Shown: piece after piece, positions 25,458 to 34,102 of the stretch
Layout of the letters: each line of letters begins with the position of its first letter
Position numbering within the stretch: position 1 is the first letter of the stretch
Source of the DNA: a bacterium
GTDB taxonomy: Bacteria; Oederibacteriota; Muellerivitia; Muellerivitales; Muellerivitaceae
Assembly: GCA_035549195.1 (NCBI GenBank)
Contig: DASZRK010000002.1
Span: 1 to 64,000 of the forward strand
Length of the DNA: 64,000 nucleotides
Reading direction: 5' to 3'
The notes under the pieces: model-generated
The model's input: only the letters and a program-made list of their open reading frames with translations
Databases searched by the model: none
What the model was told of the DNA's origin: nothing
Position numbers and translations under genes: made by a program

Positions 25458-26339
25458 ATGCGCCTTAAAGCCCTTTTCGCCGCCGGGGTGGTCCTCTTGA
25501 CCGCCCTCCAAGCCCAAGCCGCCGTGAAGAATTTCAGGGTGAAGTACCTGCAGTCCATCTGGGAGGACGGGAACCTGACCCGGAACACCCAGCATTCCCC
25601 CTTCGGTTTCCGGGTGGAGATCGTGAGCGATGACGAGGGCGTCAAGAGCGAATCCAGCCGCGACGGTCGGCCCTTCGTGGCGGCGGAAAAGGGCGAGCGC
25701 TACTCGGTCCGCCTATACAATCCCCTCCCGGTGCGGGTGGCGGTGAACCTGACGGTCGACGGGCTCAATTCCATCTCGGGCAAGCCCAGCGGCGTCTCCG
25801 ACGGCCAGAAATGGATCATCGACCCTTACGGGACCATCACCATCCCCGGCTGGCAGGTCTCCGGCGGCGAGGCCCGCCGCTTCTTCTTCACCGACAAGCC
25901 CAAGACCTACGCCAAGTGGATGGGGGACCGGACGGGCAAGGACCTGGCGGCCAACTGCGGGGTCATCGGGGCGGCTTATTTCTGGGACCAAGAGGAACTG
26001 GACCGCTACTACGCCGACCACCCTGTCTATCGTTATTCCTACCGGCCTTATCCCTACGGCGCCTTGAAGAGCCGCGCCTCGGCCCAAGCCTCCGGCGCCC
26101 CGGCCCACAACGCCATGGACTGCGCCGAACCACGCGCCATGGAGGAAGAGAAAAAGGAAGTCGCCGGCACCGGCATGGGCGAACGGGAATCCCATCCGAC
26201 CTACCAGGTGGACTTCCACTACAACACGGGGATGTACGACGCCGCCCAGGCCGTGGTCATCTACTACGACTTCGCCCGCAAAGCCTCCCCCAACCCCTTC
26301 CCGGAAATGAGTTTTGCCCCTGAACAACCCCTGCGCTGA
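25458..26339 (+). CDS. Exported protein with conserved DGLN/GW domain
   Basis: 293 residues from the ATG at 25458 with AAGGAG seven bases upstream and signal peptide MRLKALFAAGVVLLTALQAQ. The middle region reads ERYSVRLYNPLPVRVAVNLT, VDGLNSISGKPSGV, IDPYGTITIPGW. This pattern (G-x-RYSVR...N, VDGLN...G, GW) recurs in exported proteins of unknown function from several phyla. The C-terminal third is Ala/Glu rich and low-complexity before a final beta segment. It should be periplasmic or surface located. It has a long upstream leader with hairpins. A bidirectional terminator follows at 26468. Confidence 0.75.
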   Translation: MRLKALFAAGVVLLTALQAQAAVKNFRVKYLQSIWEDGNLTRNTQHSPFGFRVEIVSDDEGVKSESSRDGRPFVAAEKGERYSVRLYNPLPVRVAVNLTVDGLNSISGKPSGVSDGQKWIIDPYGTITIPGWQVSGGEARRFFFTDKPKTYAKWMGDRTGKDLAANCGVIGAAYFWDQEELDRYYADHPVYRYSYRPYPYGALKSRASAQASGAPAHNAMDCAEPRAMEEEKKEVAGTGMGERESHPTYQVDFHYNTGMYDAAQAVVIYYDFARKASPNPFPEMSFAPEQPLR

Positions 26340-26363
26340 GGCCACCCGCCGAAGCGCCGGTTT

Positions 26364-26450
26364 GGGTGTACCAATGCCAGCGCAGCCCCACGCCGGGACT
26401 TTGGAGGGAGGCGGCATTTGGGGCTCGACGCCAAAAAAGCATTGGCACCC
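26364..26450. repeat. Imperfect inverted repeat
   Basis: GGGTGTACCAATGC (26364-26377) faces GCATTGGCACCC (26439-26450), with inner segments CAGCGCAGCCCC and GGGGCTCGACG also partly complementary. It can fold as a long imperfect hairpin between the exported-protein gene and the terminator. Possibly a miniature inverted-repeat remnant. Confidence 0.4.
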
Positions 26451-26467
26451 TGGGTTTTACATCCCAA

Positions 26468-26506
26468 CAAAAAAGGCCGGATCCCCTTGGGGACCCGGCC
26501 TTTTCC
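26468..26506. terminator. Bidirectional intrinsic terminator
   Basis: AAAAAAGGCCGG, loop, CCGGCCTTTTCC. It has A-rich and T-rich flanks, so it can end both the gene at 25458 and the minus-strand operon whose last gene is at 26516. Confidence 0.85.
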
Positions 26507-26515
26507 GTCAAGGCT

Positions 26516-27406
26516 TCAGTAAAGGATATTGCCGCTGGTATTGCAGTTCGTGTCCCCAAAGGCCGTGACGTCGAACTTCATATAGGGGAATCCGTGGCGG
26601 TTCAGACGGAAATCGAATTGAACATAGGTCGCTCCGACATTGACCACGTCCCGGACCTGGAGCCAGGCGGTGGTGGTGGCGGAGAGCTTGACCGCATAGA
26701 CGTCGTCCACTTCCATGACGGCGGCGGGGCCCAACGCCGCCTGCTTGGCGGCCAGGCTGTCGTTGTAGAAGACCGTGGAGGGGGGAATGGCCGTGTAGTC
26801 CACCCAATGGCCCGTGCCCAGGTAGGCGATGTTGGGTTGGGGGCTCGGATAGGCCTGGAGGTACATGGAAGTGACTGGTGAACTCCAAAGGGCCTGGATG
26901 TCGGGCGTGGGGCCGAGGGAGACCGGCGAGTAGGCGACGACGTTGTTGTCGAAATTGAAGGTATCCGGAACACCCGCGTTGGAGCCGGGATTGGCGATCG
27001 TGGCCATGTAACAGGTGCTGTTCAGGCTCCCCATCTCCAGGGCGAAGGGCGTATTGCCGCTGACCGTGACCACGCCCGCCCCGATCTGGGCCGGTAGGCC
27101 GTTCAAGAGCCACTCGGCGGAGATCAGCCAGCGGCCGTCATGGGGCAAGTTGAGGTTCAGGGGGCCGTTGAGGCTGGCCAACTGGCTATAGCTGACCGAT
27201 CCGCTGAAGACCTCGGAGGCCGAAACCACCCGGTAAAGGAGGACCGGCGTGAGCAGGGTGAACTTGGACGAGATCCCCTCAGGGGCCGGCACCGAAAGCG
27301 TGAGCCCGGAGGCATTGTTGGGCCGGGCGCTGGAAGGCAACTGGTTGCACCCGACCAGGGTCAGGACCAGGGCCGCCGCGAAAGTTAGAAAGGTCTTTTT
27401 TACCAT
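26516..27406 (-). CDS. Lipoprotein of unknown function, last gene of FecR operon
   Basis: 296 residues. Signal peptide with lipobox LTLVGC. The mature part is beta-rich with no linker tract: SKFTLLTPVLLYRVVSASEV early, and YMATIANPGSNAGVPDTFNF in the middle. I recognise no domain. Its ATG overlaps the stop of the upstream beta-barrel gene by seven bases, so translation is probably coupled. The order FecR-like protein, outer-membrane barrel, lipoprotein suggests one envelope complex. The terminator at 26468 ends the operon. Confidence 0.75.
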   Translation of the reverse strand: MVKKTFLTFAAALVLTLVGCNQLPSSARPNNASGLTLSVPAPEGISSKFTLLTPVLLYRVVSASEVFSGSVSYSQLASLNGPLNLNLPHDGRWLISAEWLLNGLPAQIGAGVVTVSGNTPFALEMGSLNSTCYMATIANPGSNAGVPDTFNFDNNVVAYSPVSLGPTPDIQALWSSPVTSMYLQAYPSPQPNIAYLGTGHWVDYTAIPPSTVFYNDSLAAKQAALGPAAVMEVDDVYAVKLSATTTAWLQVRDVVNVGATYVQFDFRLNRHGFPYMKFDVTAFGDTNCNTSGNILY

Positions 27407-28548
27407 TGGAACCCCACATTCGTGCCGAAGCTGACGCGGTGATAAGCCACGTCGTAAAGGGATCCGGTCACCTGGTCCGTGGCGGCCTTCTCATTGATCA
27501 CGAGATGGTACAGCCCCACCAGGTTCAGGAAGGTCCCGCCCCCCATGGAAAAGGTCACGCCCTGCTCCACACCGAAAAGATCGCCGCCCGCCTGGTAATA
27601 CAGGGGGACGGTGGCGTCATAGCCGTTGGGAAAGATCCGGTCCCAGACCAACCCGGTCATCATGGAAACCCCCGGGCCCGCCGCCCAACCCAGGAAAGGC
27701 CTCAGTTCCAGGCGGTCCCCCAGGAAATTCTCGTCCTCCCGCACCTGGTCCCCCGTCACCGGGTCGGCCACCCAACCCCGGCCGTAGAAACTATAGGAAG
27801 CGTTCAGGGAGAACTTGTCCCCGCCCATCTTCTCCAGCCATTGGCCGGTAAAGACCGTGCTCTCCGCCGAAGTGAATTGGGACAGCGGATCGGTGACCTT
27901 CGACTCGAAGGCGAAGGTATGGAAGACCTGCATCCCGATCGTGCCCGTCGGGGACAGCCGCCCTCCCATGCCCCCCATGGCCACCAGGGAATCCCCGGGG
28001 TTGAAGGTGCCCTGGTCGACGGACCCGATGTTGTAGGTGGTGGTCAGGAGATAACCGGCGCCCGCGCCCCAGTTGAAGGTCTCGTCGGTGGAGGCGATCG
28101 ACCAGAAGAGACTGCCGCCCCATCCGCGCCCATGGTAGAAGCTCGGTTCGAAGATGAAGGGAATGGCCGCCACCGAGGAGTTGGCCTCCCAGGTGGTGTC
28201 CCCGCTGGCGAATTGGACGCTCCCGGTGAGGTTCGACACCAGGGAAGGGCCCGCCTTCATGTCCCAGGAGGCCGTGAGCGTGGTGTCCGAGAATTGGCTG
28301 GCCTGGAAGCTTCCCGCGTCCAGCCCGCCGCCCTCGGTGCGCTGGTAATCCCCCGAGACGAAGGCCCCTTCGGCCGAAAGGCCGAAGTCCCCGGTGGTCA
28401 GCCGGAGGGAGGCGGGCATCCGGTGCTCGGTCCCCGAATAGATGAAGTTGCTGCTCCAGGAATCGAACACATAGCCCAGCTGGAACTGGAGGCTTTCGGC
28501 CGCCGCGGGAGAGGCGAGGAGCAGGAGGGCCAAGAGGGTCTTTTTCAT
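27400..28548 (-). CDS. Predicted outer-membrane beta-barrel protein
   Basis: 382 residues with signal peptide MKKTLLALLLLASPAAA. The mature protein alternates polar and aromatic/hydrophobic residues in short strands separated by Gly/Asp/Ser turns: FQLGYVFDSWSSNFIYSG, GGSLFWSIASTDETFNWGAG, MQVFHTFAFESKV. It ends in ...VSFGTNVGFQW, an aromatic C-terminus like the BAM recognition signal. By strand pattern it would form a porin- or transporter-like barrel. It follows the FecR-like gene by seven bases and overlaps the lipoprotein gene. Cargo unknown. Confidence 0.75.
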   Translation of the reverse strand: MKKTLLALLLLASPAAAESLQFQLGYVFDSWSSNFIYSGTEHRMPASLRLTTGDFGLSAEGAFVSGDYQRTEGGGLDAGSFQASQFSDTTLTASWDMKAGPSLVSNLTGSVQFASGDTTWEANSSVAAIPFIFEPSFYHGRGWGGSLFWSIASTDETFNWGAGAGYLLTTTYNIGSVDQGTFNPGDSLVAMGGMGGRLSPTGTIGMQVFHTFAFESKVTDPLSQFTSAESTVFTGQWLEKMGGDKFSLNASYSFYGRGWVADPVTGDQVREDENFLGDRLELRPFLGWAAGPGVSMMTGLVWDRIFPNGYDATVPLYYQAGGDLFGVEQGVTFSMGGGTFLNLVGLYHLVINEKAATDQVTGSLYDVAYHRVSFGTNVGFQW

Positions 28549-28555
28549 GGGCGCC

Positions 28556-29383
28556 TCACTGTTCCGGATACTTGAGCAACAGGATCACGGTGTGGGCCCC
28601 GAGCCCCTGCAGGTTCGCGTCCCCGGCCTTGTTGCCGATCGTGCCCGTGTCGGAGGTCCCGCCGGTCAGGGGCTTGAAGGGATCGGGCCGGTTGCCGCCC
28701 ATGCCCATGAAGGGATCGAAACGGTTCGGGGGGCCGGGGGGCTGGTCCCGGCGGCCTTGCGGCGGCCCGGGCGGCTCATGGCCCTTCCCTTTCTTATCAT
28801 GGTCCCGTCCATTCCCCGGATTCCTGGGAATGTCGAGGTGGCCTCCCCGAAAATGGCTCTCGCTGCCAGCTCCATATTGGAAGATGGAACCTCCGGCCTT
28901 GGCCCAGACGTTCCCTTCCTTGACGAAGAGGTCCACCTTCTCCTGCCCGTCGTAGCCCACCTCGTATTGGGTGCCGCGCACGCCGCAGACCACCCCGCCC
29001 GCCTCGATCTCGAAGGAAGAGCGGGAGGAGGAGAGTTTCTGGACGGAGGCGAAGAGGCGGCCCAAGAGGAGCTTGAACTTGAGGACCTTGTCCTCGGGCC
29101 CGTCCTTCTCCACCTTCACCAGGGTGAACTTGGTTCCGGGCTTCACCTGGACCTCGGAGCCGTCGAAGAAGCGCAGGGTGGCGTTGGAATCCTGGGACGT
29201 GGCGAGGGTCTCGCCCTCATGGACCTTGGCGTCCCGGTGCAGGACCACGGTCTTCCCCTTGCGCCTCACCGTGACCTTGCCCGAAACGGAGGTCAGCACG
29301 GCGGAACCCGGTGCGGCCTTGGCGGGGACGGGGACATAAAGAAGGAAGGCGGCGGCAAGAAGAAGGAGGAAGCGGGACTTCAT
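28556..29383 (-). CDS. FecR-domain exported protein
   Basis: 275 residues from the ATG at 29383 (GGAG seven bases upstream; a TTG four codons earlier is less likely). Signal peptide MKSRFLLLLAAAFLLYVPVP. Residues 30-160 form a FecR domain: LTSVSGKVTVRRKGKTVVLH, VHEGETLATSQDSNATLRF, DGSEVQVKPGTKFTL, then FEIEAGGVVCGVRGTQYEVG. The C-terminal third is a disordered Gly/Pro/Arg/His region (GPPQGRRDQPPGPPNRF). Free-standing FecR proteins without a FecI sigma factor are common in such genomes and are probably envelope sensors or structural proteins. First gene of a three-gene operon. A TATAGT box lies about 40 bases upstream. Confidence 0.85.
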   Translation of the reverse strand: MKSRFLLLLAAAFLLYVPVPAKAAPGSAVLTSVSGKVTVRRKGKTVVLHRDAKVHEGETLATSQDSNATLRFFDGSEVQVKPGTKFTLVKVEKDGPEDKVLKFKLLLGRLFASVQKLSSSRSSFEIEAGGVVCGVRGTQYEVGYDGQEKVDLFVKEGNVWAKAGGSIFQYGAGSESHFRGGHLDIPRNPGNGRDHDKKGKGHEPPGPPQGRRDQPPGPPNRFDPFMGMGGNRPDPFKPLTGGTSDTGTIGNKAGDANLQGLGAHTVILLLKYPEQ

Positions 29384-29507
29384 GGGGAACTCCAAGGGGG
29401 TTTGCCTGATCGAACGTTGAAACTATACCCCGGCCTCGTCCGAAGGGGGGCGATTTTTGGGCCTTTCGTTTACTCCTGGCTTTTTCGGCGCTCCTGTCCC
29501 CCCAAAA

Positions 29508-29538
29508 GAAAAAGGGCGTGGGATCCCCACGCCCTTTT
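29508..29538. terminator. Bidirectional intrinsic terminator
   Basis: AAAGGGCGTGGG, ATC, CCCACGCCCTTTT. A 12-pair stem with A and T flanks. It lies just downstream of the minus-strand lipoprotein at 29554. Confidence 0.85.
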
Positions 29539-29553
29539 GGATTGGAGCCCGGC

Positions 29554-30267
29554 TTATTTCGTGGAGGTCACGGCGAACCGGTCGGTGGCGTTCATCAAGG
29601 CCACCGGATAGGCATTGTTCCCCCAGACCCCCGCGTCCTGTTCCAGTATCGTCACGTCGATGGTGTAATCCCCGCTGTTGGGGAAATAGCTCGAGGAAGC
29701 CGTGCTGACCTGCCCCGACGCGGCGGGGGGATAGGGTCCGACAAGCGTGTTGGAATAGGTGCTCAAGTTCGTGACACGGACGCTATCCCGGTTCCCGGCC
29801 TTGGTCCAGACGATGGGCCCTGGCGAGGTGAAAGGAGGGATGGTGATGTTCCCCGGCGCGACGATCGAGGCGGTATAAAGGGTCGATCCGATCAGGACTT
29901 GGAGGGTATAGGTCTGGCCCGGCTGATAGGTCCATCCCGTACCCGGGTCCATATAGGTACCGGTCGTGACCGCCGCGACGGGAACATGGACATTACCGGG
30001 AGCGATCAAGGTCACTCCGGAAGCGGCCAAGGGCCCGCCACCGGGTGACTGGATGAGGAGCTGACATTGGGTGCTCACGGTGGTAACACCATAGGAGACG
30101 CTCGTCTGCCGGGTGATCCCTCCGTCGAAGATCGGCCCGTTGGGGTTCCCGCCCCCGCCACCGCCGGGATTACCGGGATTGCCGGTCCCCGGGACATAGA
30201 CGGAAGTACAAGAGCTCAAGAGCGTGCCGAGAAGGATCGAGACCAACAGGAAAAAAGAACGTTTCAA
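29554..30267 (-). CDS. Lipoprotein of unknown function
   Basis: 237 residues. I start it at TTG 30267, with GAGGAG six bases upstream, so that the product begins LKRSFFLLVSILLGTLLSSC, a good lipoprotein signal with Cys in SSC. A longer frame from 30324 lacks a ribosome binding site. After the Cys comes a Gly/Asn/Pro linker (GNPGNPGGGGGGNPNG), then a beta-rich domain with GGITRQTSVSYGV and repeated ITIP..T segments resembling an Ig-like fold. No family recognised. It is a separate unit between two terminator-flanked neighbours. Confidence 0.75.
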   Translation of the reverse strand: MKRSFFLLVSILLGTLLSSCTSVYVPGTGNPGNPGGGGGGNPNGPIFDGGITRQTSVSYGVTTVSTQCQLLIQSPGGGPLAASGVTLIAPGNVHVPVAAVTTGTYMDPGTGWTYQPGQTYTLQVLIGSTLYTASIVAPGNITIPPFTSPGPIVWTKAGNRDSVRVTNLSTYSNTLVGPYPPAASGQVSTASSSYFPNSGDYTIDVTILEQDAGVWGNNAYPVALMNATDRFAVTSTK

Positions 30268-30401
30268 GACGGGCTCCTCGAAAGAATGTCGTTTCAAGAG
30301 ACTCAAGGATAACCCCTCTCCCACCCTTTGACAAATTTCCGGGACCCTCCGGATTTGTACCGGTGTTTCAAGCCTTTTTCCGGCACCCGAGGCGGCGCCC
30401 C

Positions 30402-31730
30402 TTACTGCCAGAACCTCAGTCCCACCTGGAGCGGAAGGAAAAGAGCGGTCCCATCATCCGAAAGGTTCCCCTTGGCCTGCCCGGTCATCCCGTTGCCGCT
30501 CAGGGTGATCGTGTCCTGGCCGTCCTGGGACATGAAGGTCATGTCCAACCTCCCCTGGAAGAAAAGTTCCCGGTCCGGACCCCATTTGACCGCAACCCCC
30601 AGACCCGGGCTGAGGAGGAAGGTGTTCTCGGAAACGGAGGTCGTGACGCTCTGTCCGTTGTAGCTCGTGGTGATCTGGGCCGAGTGGAAAGCCACCCCCG
30701 CGCCCCAAAAGAGATAGGGGGTCACGGCGCCACTCCCGGTGGGGAAGGAATAACGGGCCGAAAGGCGGACCGGGATATAGGACCAACCGCCTTGGAAGGT
30801 GGTGCCGGCAGGGAGCGGGGTCCCATAATCCTGCTGGTAAAGGTTGGCGAGATAGTCGCTGTTGATCGGATGGTCTTCGGTCCCACCTTCCAAGTCCAGT
30901 GTCCAATGGGGATCCAGGACGAAAGAAAAGGAAGCTTCGAAGCTGAGCCCCGGGAGATATTCCTGGGTGGTCTTGCCGCCCAAGGGGACGGCCAGGCCCG
31001 GGGAAAAGGCGAAACCAAAGGTCCGGGGACCCTTCCCCGGGGTTTCCACGAGCGGAGGCGGCGGAGGGCCCAGTTCGTCCTTTTCGCTGATCGGGGACGT
31101 CGGGGTCGGGGCCGTTCCCTTGGGACCTGAAGAAGGGTTTTCCGGGGCGCCCGACCCTTCCCCCACCAAGCTGTTGTAACGGTCCACGGCCTGGTCCCGG
31201 TAATGGGCCCCATCCCCGTCCACGATCATCCCGATGGCCGCGCTCAGGACCCCGATCCCCGTCAACAGGATGGCCGGGGCCGGGTCGGGAGGGGCGGTGC
31301 TGGTCAAGGGGGGACCATAGGGAGGATAGGTGGTCGTCGAGGTCCCTTGGGCGGTCAGCTCATAGACCAGCCCTCCCAGGGCGAAGCCCCCGCCGACCAC
31401 GTCCAGAACGGTCGACAGGCCCTGCTTCCCCTGCGCCGCCTTCATCAGCCGGTCCGCTTCCGGGTCGCCCAAGGGTCCGATCACATCCTGGAATTGCCGG
31501 TAGGAGGTCAACTGGAGCCCATCGTGGAAATATTCCCGGTGGGGTTTCTTCTCGTCCCCGCCTTCCTGCACCCCGATCGGGGTCAATCGGGGGAGCTTCG
31601 GGGAATGTTTGGACCTCGACTTCGGGGTTTCCGGCCCGGGGGAAGCGGCGGGCTTCACCACGTCGGCCGCAAGGGCAAGGGAGTTGAAGAGGATCGAAAG
31701 GACCAGACCCAGCGCGAGAGAACGTTTCAT
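30402..31730 (-). CDS. Outer-membrane barrel protein with N-terminal periplasmic part
   Basis: 442 residues with signal peptide MKRSLALGLVLSILFNSLAL. Residues 25-230 are soluble or contain two hydrophobic helices (VLDVVGGGFALGGLVYELTA and ILLTGIGVLSAAIGMIV), with Pro-rich stretches. Residues 235-442 look like an eight-stranded barrel of the OmpA/OmpW type: FGFAFSPGLAVPLGG, LSFEASFSFVLDPHWTLDLE, YLFWGAGVAFHS, LGVAVKWGPDRELFFQGRL, and the end LPLQVGLRFWQ. Two inner helices before a barrel are unusual and leave the topology unsure. Likely a single-gene transcript. Confidence 0.7.
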   Translation of the reverse strand: MKRSLALGLVLSILFNSLALAADVVKPAASPGPETPKSRSKHSPKLPRLTPIGVQEGGDEKKPHREYFHDGLQLTSYRQFQDVIGPLGDPEADRLMKAAQGKQGLSTVLDVVGGGFALGGLVYELTAQGTSTTTYPPYGPPLTSTAPPDPAPAILLTGIGVLSAAIGMIVDGDGAHYRDQAVDRYNSLVGEGSGAPENPSSGPKGTAPTPTSPISEKDELGPPPPPLVETPGKGPRTFGFAFSPGLAVPLGGKTTQEYLPGLSFEASFSFVLDPHWTLDLEGGTEDHPINSDYLANLYQQDYGTPLPAGTTFQGGWSYIPVRLSARYSFPTGSGAVTPYLFWGAGVAFHSAQITTSYNGQSVTTSVSENTFLLSPGLGVAVKWGPDRELFFQGRLDMTFMSQDGQDTITLSGNGMTGQAKGNLSDDGTALFLPLQVGLRFWQ

Positions 31731-31800
31731 GAGAGGCTCCCTAAATAATGTACCGGCCGATACGCCGACATTTTAAGGAATTCTCCCTTCTTCATCACGT

Positions 31801-32604
31801 CTATCTTTCGGCCTTTCCCTTCCGGTCCATAAGGTCGGCGGTAAGGCGACGGGTCACCGGCACCGCGATCAAAAGGCAGAGGATCTCGCCCCCGAAGAGG
31901 TAGCCGATGGGCGCGCCCAGGGGCGTGAGGAAGAGCCCGGCGTTCCCGATGTTCACCAACCCGACGAGGTTGATGGCCAGGTGGGCCATCATCCAGGGCA
32001 GGATGGAATTCCCGGAGCGCTCGAACACATAGGCCCCGGTGAGCCCCAGTAGGAAGACGAGGATGTCCGGGAAAAGGAACCGGACATGGGCCCCCAGGAA
32101 GGCGTTCCCGAAATGGGCCAGGGCCCAGGCGAAGGAGGAGACCAGGGCGGCCGGCCCGAAGGCCCAGCGCTCGCGCAAATTTTGGAAAAGGAATCCCCGG
32201 AACACCAGTTCCTCGAAAAAGGTCCCCACCAGGAACCAGGCCAGGAGGAACGGCCATTGGGGGAAAAGGGACATGGAGAATCCCTTGTGGACGTAGGCGA
32301 CGTAGCCCTCCCCATATCCGACCAGGACCGGAACGGATAGAACGAACCCCAGCCCCAGCCTCTGCCCCGTCACGGCCTTGAAGCCCAGATAGGCCAGGCT
32401 TTCCTTCCATCCCTGGGCACGGAGCCGCCGGGTCAGCAGGACCGTCGCCAGGATGAGCAGGACCGACGGCAGGCACCAGACCAGGATGGATGGGTCCGGC
32501 CCCAGGCCCGCCCTCTCGGTCCAACGCAGGACCAAGTTCTGGCAGATATAAAAGAGAAGGGTGATCCAGGCCGTATGGCCCAGGGCTTGGACCGTCCCCC
32601 TCAA
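31801..32604 (-). CDS. CPBP-family intramembrane metalloprotease
   Basis: 267 residues. I place the start at TTG 32604, which overlaps the TGA of the upstream gene (TTGA); the same frame runs far upstream but only as a shadow of that gene. Seven to eight membrane helices. CPBP/Abi motifs: FFEELVFRGFLFQNL (EExxxR), SFAWALAHFGN (FxxxH) and SILPWMMAHLAIN (HxxxN), which hold the catalytic Glu and metal-binding His residues. The family processes membrane-anchored substrates such as prenylated CAAX proteins; in bacteria roles include bacteriocin immunity and envelope protein processing. Translation is coupled to the Yip1-like gene before it. Confidence 0.9.
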   Translation of the reverse strand: MRGTVQALGHTAWITLLFYICQNLVLRWTERAGLGPDPSILVWCLPSVLLILATVLLTRRLRAQGWKESLAYLGFKAVTGQRLGLGFVLSVPVLVGYGEGYVAYVHKGFSMSLFPQWPFLLAWFLVGTFFEELVFRGFLFQNLRERWAFGPAALVSSFAWALAHFGNAFLGAHVRFLFPDILVFLLGLTGAYVFERSGNSILPWMMAHLAINLVGLVNIGNAGLFLTPLGAPIGYLFGGEILCLLIAVPVTRRLTADLMDRKGKAER

Positions 32605-33281
32605 AGGAGGTGGACCCCCAGGAAGAACCCGATCAACAGAAGGAAGGCCAGGATCACCCCACCCACGAGAACGACCGTGAGGACAATGGTCCAAAAGGCC
32701 ATCCACATCGAGAACCGATGGGCCATGGAGAGCGTGATCAAGTTCACGATGAGCCCCCAGATCCCCACCCCGAAGGCCACGACCACCCAGACCCCGTGCC
32801 AGAGGGGGGAATTGAACAGCTTGCCGGACAGGTTGCAAAGATCGACCAGGACCGTGCCCGCAAGACACCAAGTGACCTGTTTGAAGAGCGCTTGGGGGCT
32901 CCCACTTCCACCCAAAAAAGCGCCGATGTGGGAATAAAGCCAGGCAAAGAGTTTGAGCATCAAATAGCCCACGGGAACGCCGAGGAGGGTCATGAACAGG
33001 GCCACCAAGGGCCCCTTCTCTATCCACACTCCGGGGAGTTCGGCCAATTGCATCACCCAAAGCAAGGTCCAAACGTGGCGTCCGTCGGGGCCATCCAGGA
33101 TCCACTGGAAGGTCGAGCGGGTATCGGTCATCACCCCCCAAAAATTGCCCCAGAAGGTGCCGGGGTCCGCGTGCTGGGCGGCCATCGGACCGGCACTCGG
33201 CAGACTGGCCTGACAGGCCGGGCAGGCCAAGCTAAGGCTCGAGATCTCCGCGTTGCACTTGGGGCAATGGATAGTGGCCAT
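32601..33281 (-). CDS. Zinc-ribbon Yip1-like membrane protein
   Basis: 226 residues; AGGAAA precedes the ATG. Residues 1-30 form a short zinc ribbon (HCPKCNAEISSLSLACPACQ). The rest resembles the Yip1 family: FWGNFWGVMTDTRSTFQWIL near the start, followed by four or five membrane helices, one with GVWVVVAFGVGIWGLIVNLI. Yip1-like proteins in bacteria have no settled function; eukaryotic members act in membrane trafficking. It overlaps the CPBP protease gene by four bases, and the pair is likely functionally linked. Confidence 0.75.
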   Translation of the reverse strand: MATIHCPKCNAEISSLSLACPACQASLPSAGPMAAQHADPGTFWGNFWGVMTDTRSTFQWILDGPDGRHVWTLLWVMQLAELPGVWIEKGPLVALFMTLLGVPVGYLMLKLFAWLYSHIGAFLGGSGSPQALFKQVTWCLAGTVLVDLCNLSGKLFNSPLWHGVWVVVAFGVGIWGLIVNLITLSMAHRFSMWMAFWTIVLTVVLVGGVILAFLLLIGFFLGVHLL

Positions 33282-33553
33282 AGGATTTCCTTTCGAACGA
33301 TTTTCATGTCATATCCGACAGGCTCGATAGCAAAGCCATTTTAATGGATTTTTTCCACGCCCGTTCTCGTTTAAAATGGCGCCACTTTCCACATGGCCCA
33401 AGTAACCCATGCCTTCGATCCGAAGAGCAATGGCGCGAAGGACGGCGGCACCATCGCGCCCTGGCCAAGGCCAAGATGACGGTGTTGTTCGGTAAATGAC
33501 CCAAAGACCGGGTGGGGGCATACCTCCCGGCCCGGGTCCTCTCAAGGCGGACC
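33282..33553. other. Divergent intergenic region
   Basis: 272 bases between the Yip1-like gene (leftward) and a response regulator (rightward). It contains a small hairpin CCAT-TTTA-ATGG followed by T6 near 33338 and a -10-like TTTAAAAT near 33372. No gene seen. Confidence 0.4.
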
Positions 33554-33952
33554 ATGACGACCTCCAAGACCATCCTGGTGGTGGAAGACGATGAAGGCCT
33601 GCGGCTGGTGGTGAAGAAGGCCCTGGAAGCCCAGGGCTATTCGGTGATCCACGCCGAGGATTCAGTGGGGAGCAACGCTTCCGTGCGCCTACGCGGCGGC
33701 CTGGTGGACCTTCTCCTGGCCGACATCAACCTGCCCGGCCTGACGGGGGGCGAATACGCCGATTACCTGACGACCATCAACCCCAACCTGAAGGTCCTTT
33801 ACATGTCGGGCGCCGCCAGCGACGGCCTGGTCCGCCTCCATGTCCGCCAGAAGAAGGCGGGGTTCCTGCAGAAGCCCTTCACCCTCGAGGAACTGGTGAC
33901 GGCGGTCCGCCGGACCCTGGAGGGGAACCCGAGCGGCCCGGACGCGGTTTGA
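33554..33952 (+). CDS. Single-domain response regulator (REC)
   Basis: 132 residues from the ATG at 33554, with AAGG upstream; the frame from 33512 adds 14 unsupported residues. A lone receiver domain: TILVVEDDEGLRLVVKKALE (acidic pair), LLLADINLPGLTGG with the phospho-acceptor Asp, VLYMSGAAS (switch Ser), and AGFLQKPFTLEEL (conserved Lys). The spacing and the KPF-TLEEL ending match the CheY-like receivers found at the end of hybrid kinases. No output domain, so it must act by protein contact. A second REC gene follows 150 bases on; no kinase lies nearby. Confidence 0.9.
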   Translation: MTTSKTILVVEDDEGLRLVVKKALEAQGYSVIHAEDSVGSNASVRLRGGLVDLLLADINLPGLTGGEYADYLTTINPNLKVLYMSGAASDGLVRLHVRQKKAGFLQKPFTLEELVTAVRRTLEGNPSGPDAV

Positions 33953-34102
33953 CCCTTTTAGGTCCCCGTCCAAGGCCAAAAAAAGAAGCAAATTAGGCAG
34001 CTTCCGGACCCCCGGGCCTTTTTTTGCCGGGACCTTTTCCCTTCCCCCGGGCTTGCGGGTATCATCAGGTCATTCGTCCCATCACCGACCCGGAGGTTCG
34101 CC

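Noticed and set aside
32605-33141. N-terminal extension of the CPBP protease frame
   Set aside because: It is the out-of-frame shadow of the Yip1-like gene; Arg/Gly-rich and without membrane helices. A TTG at the gene junction gives a normal CPBP length.
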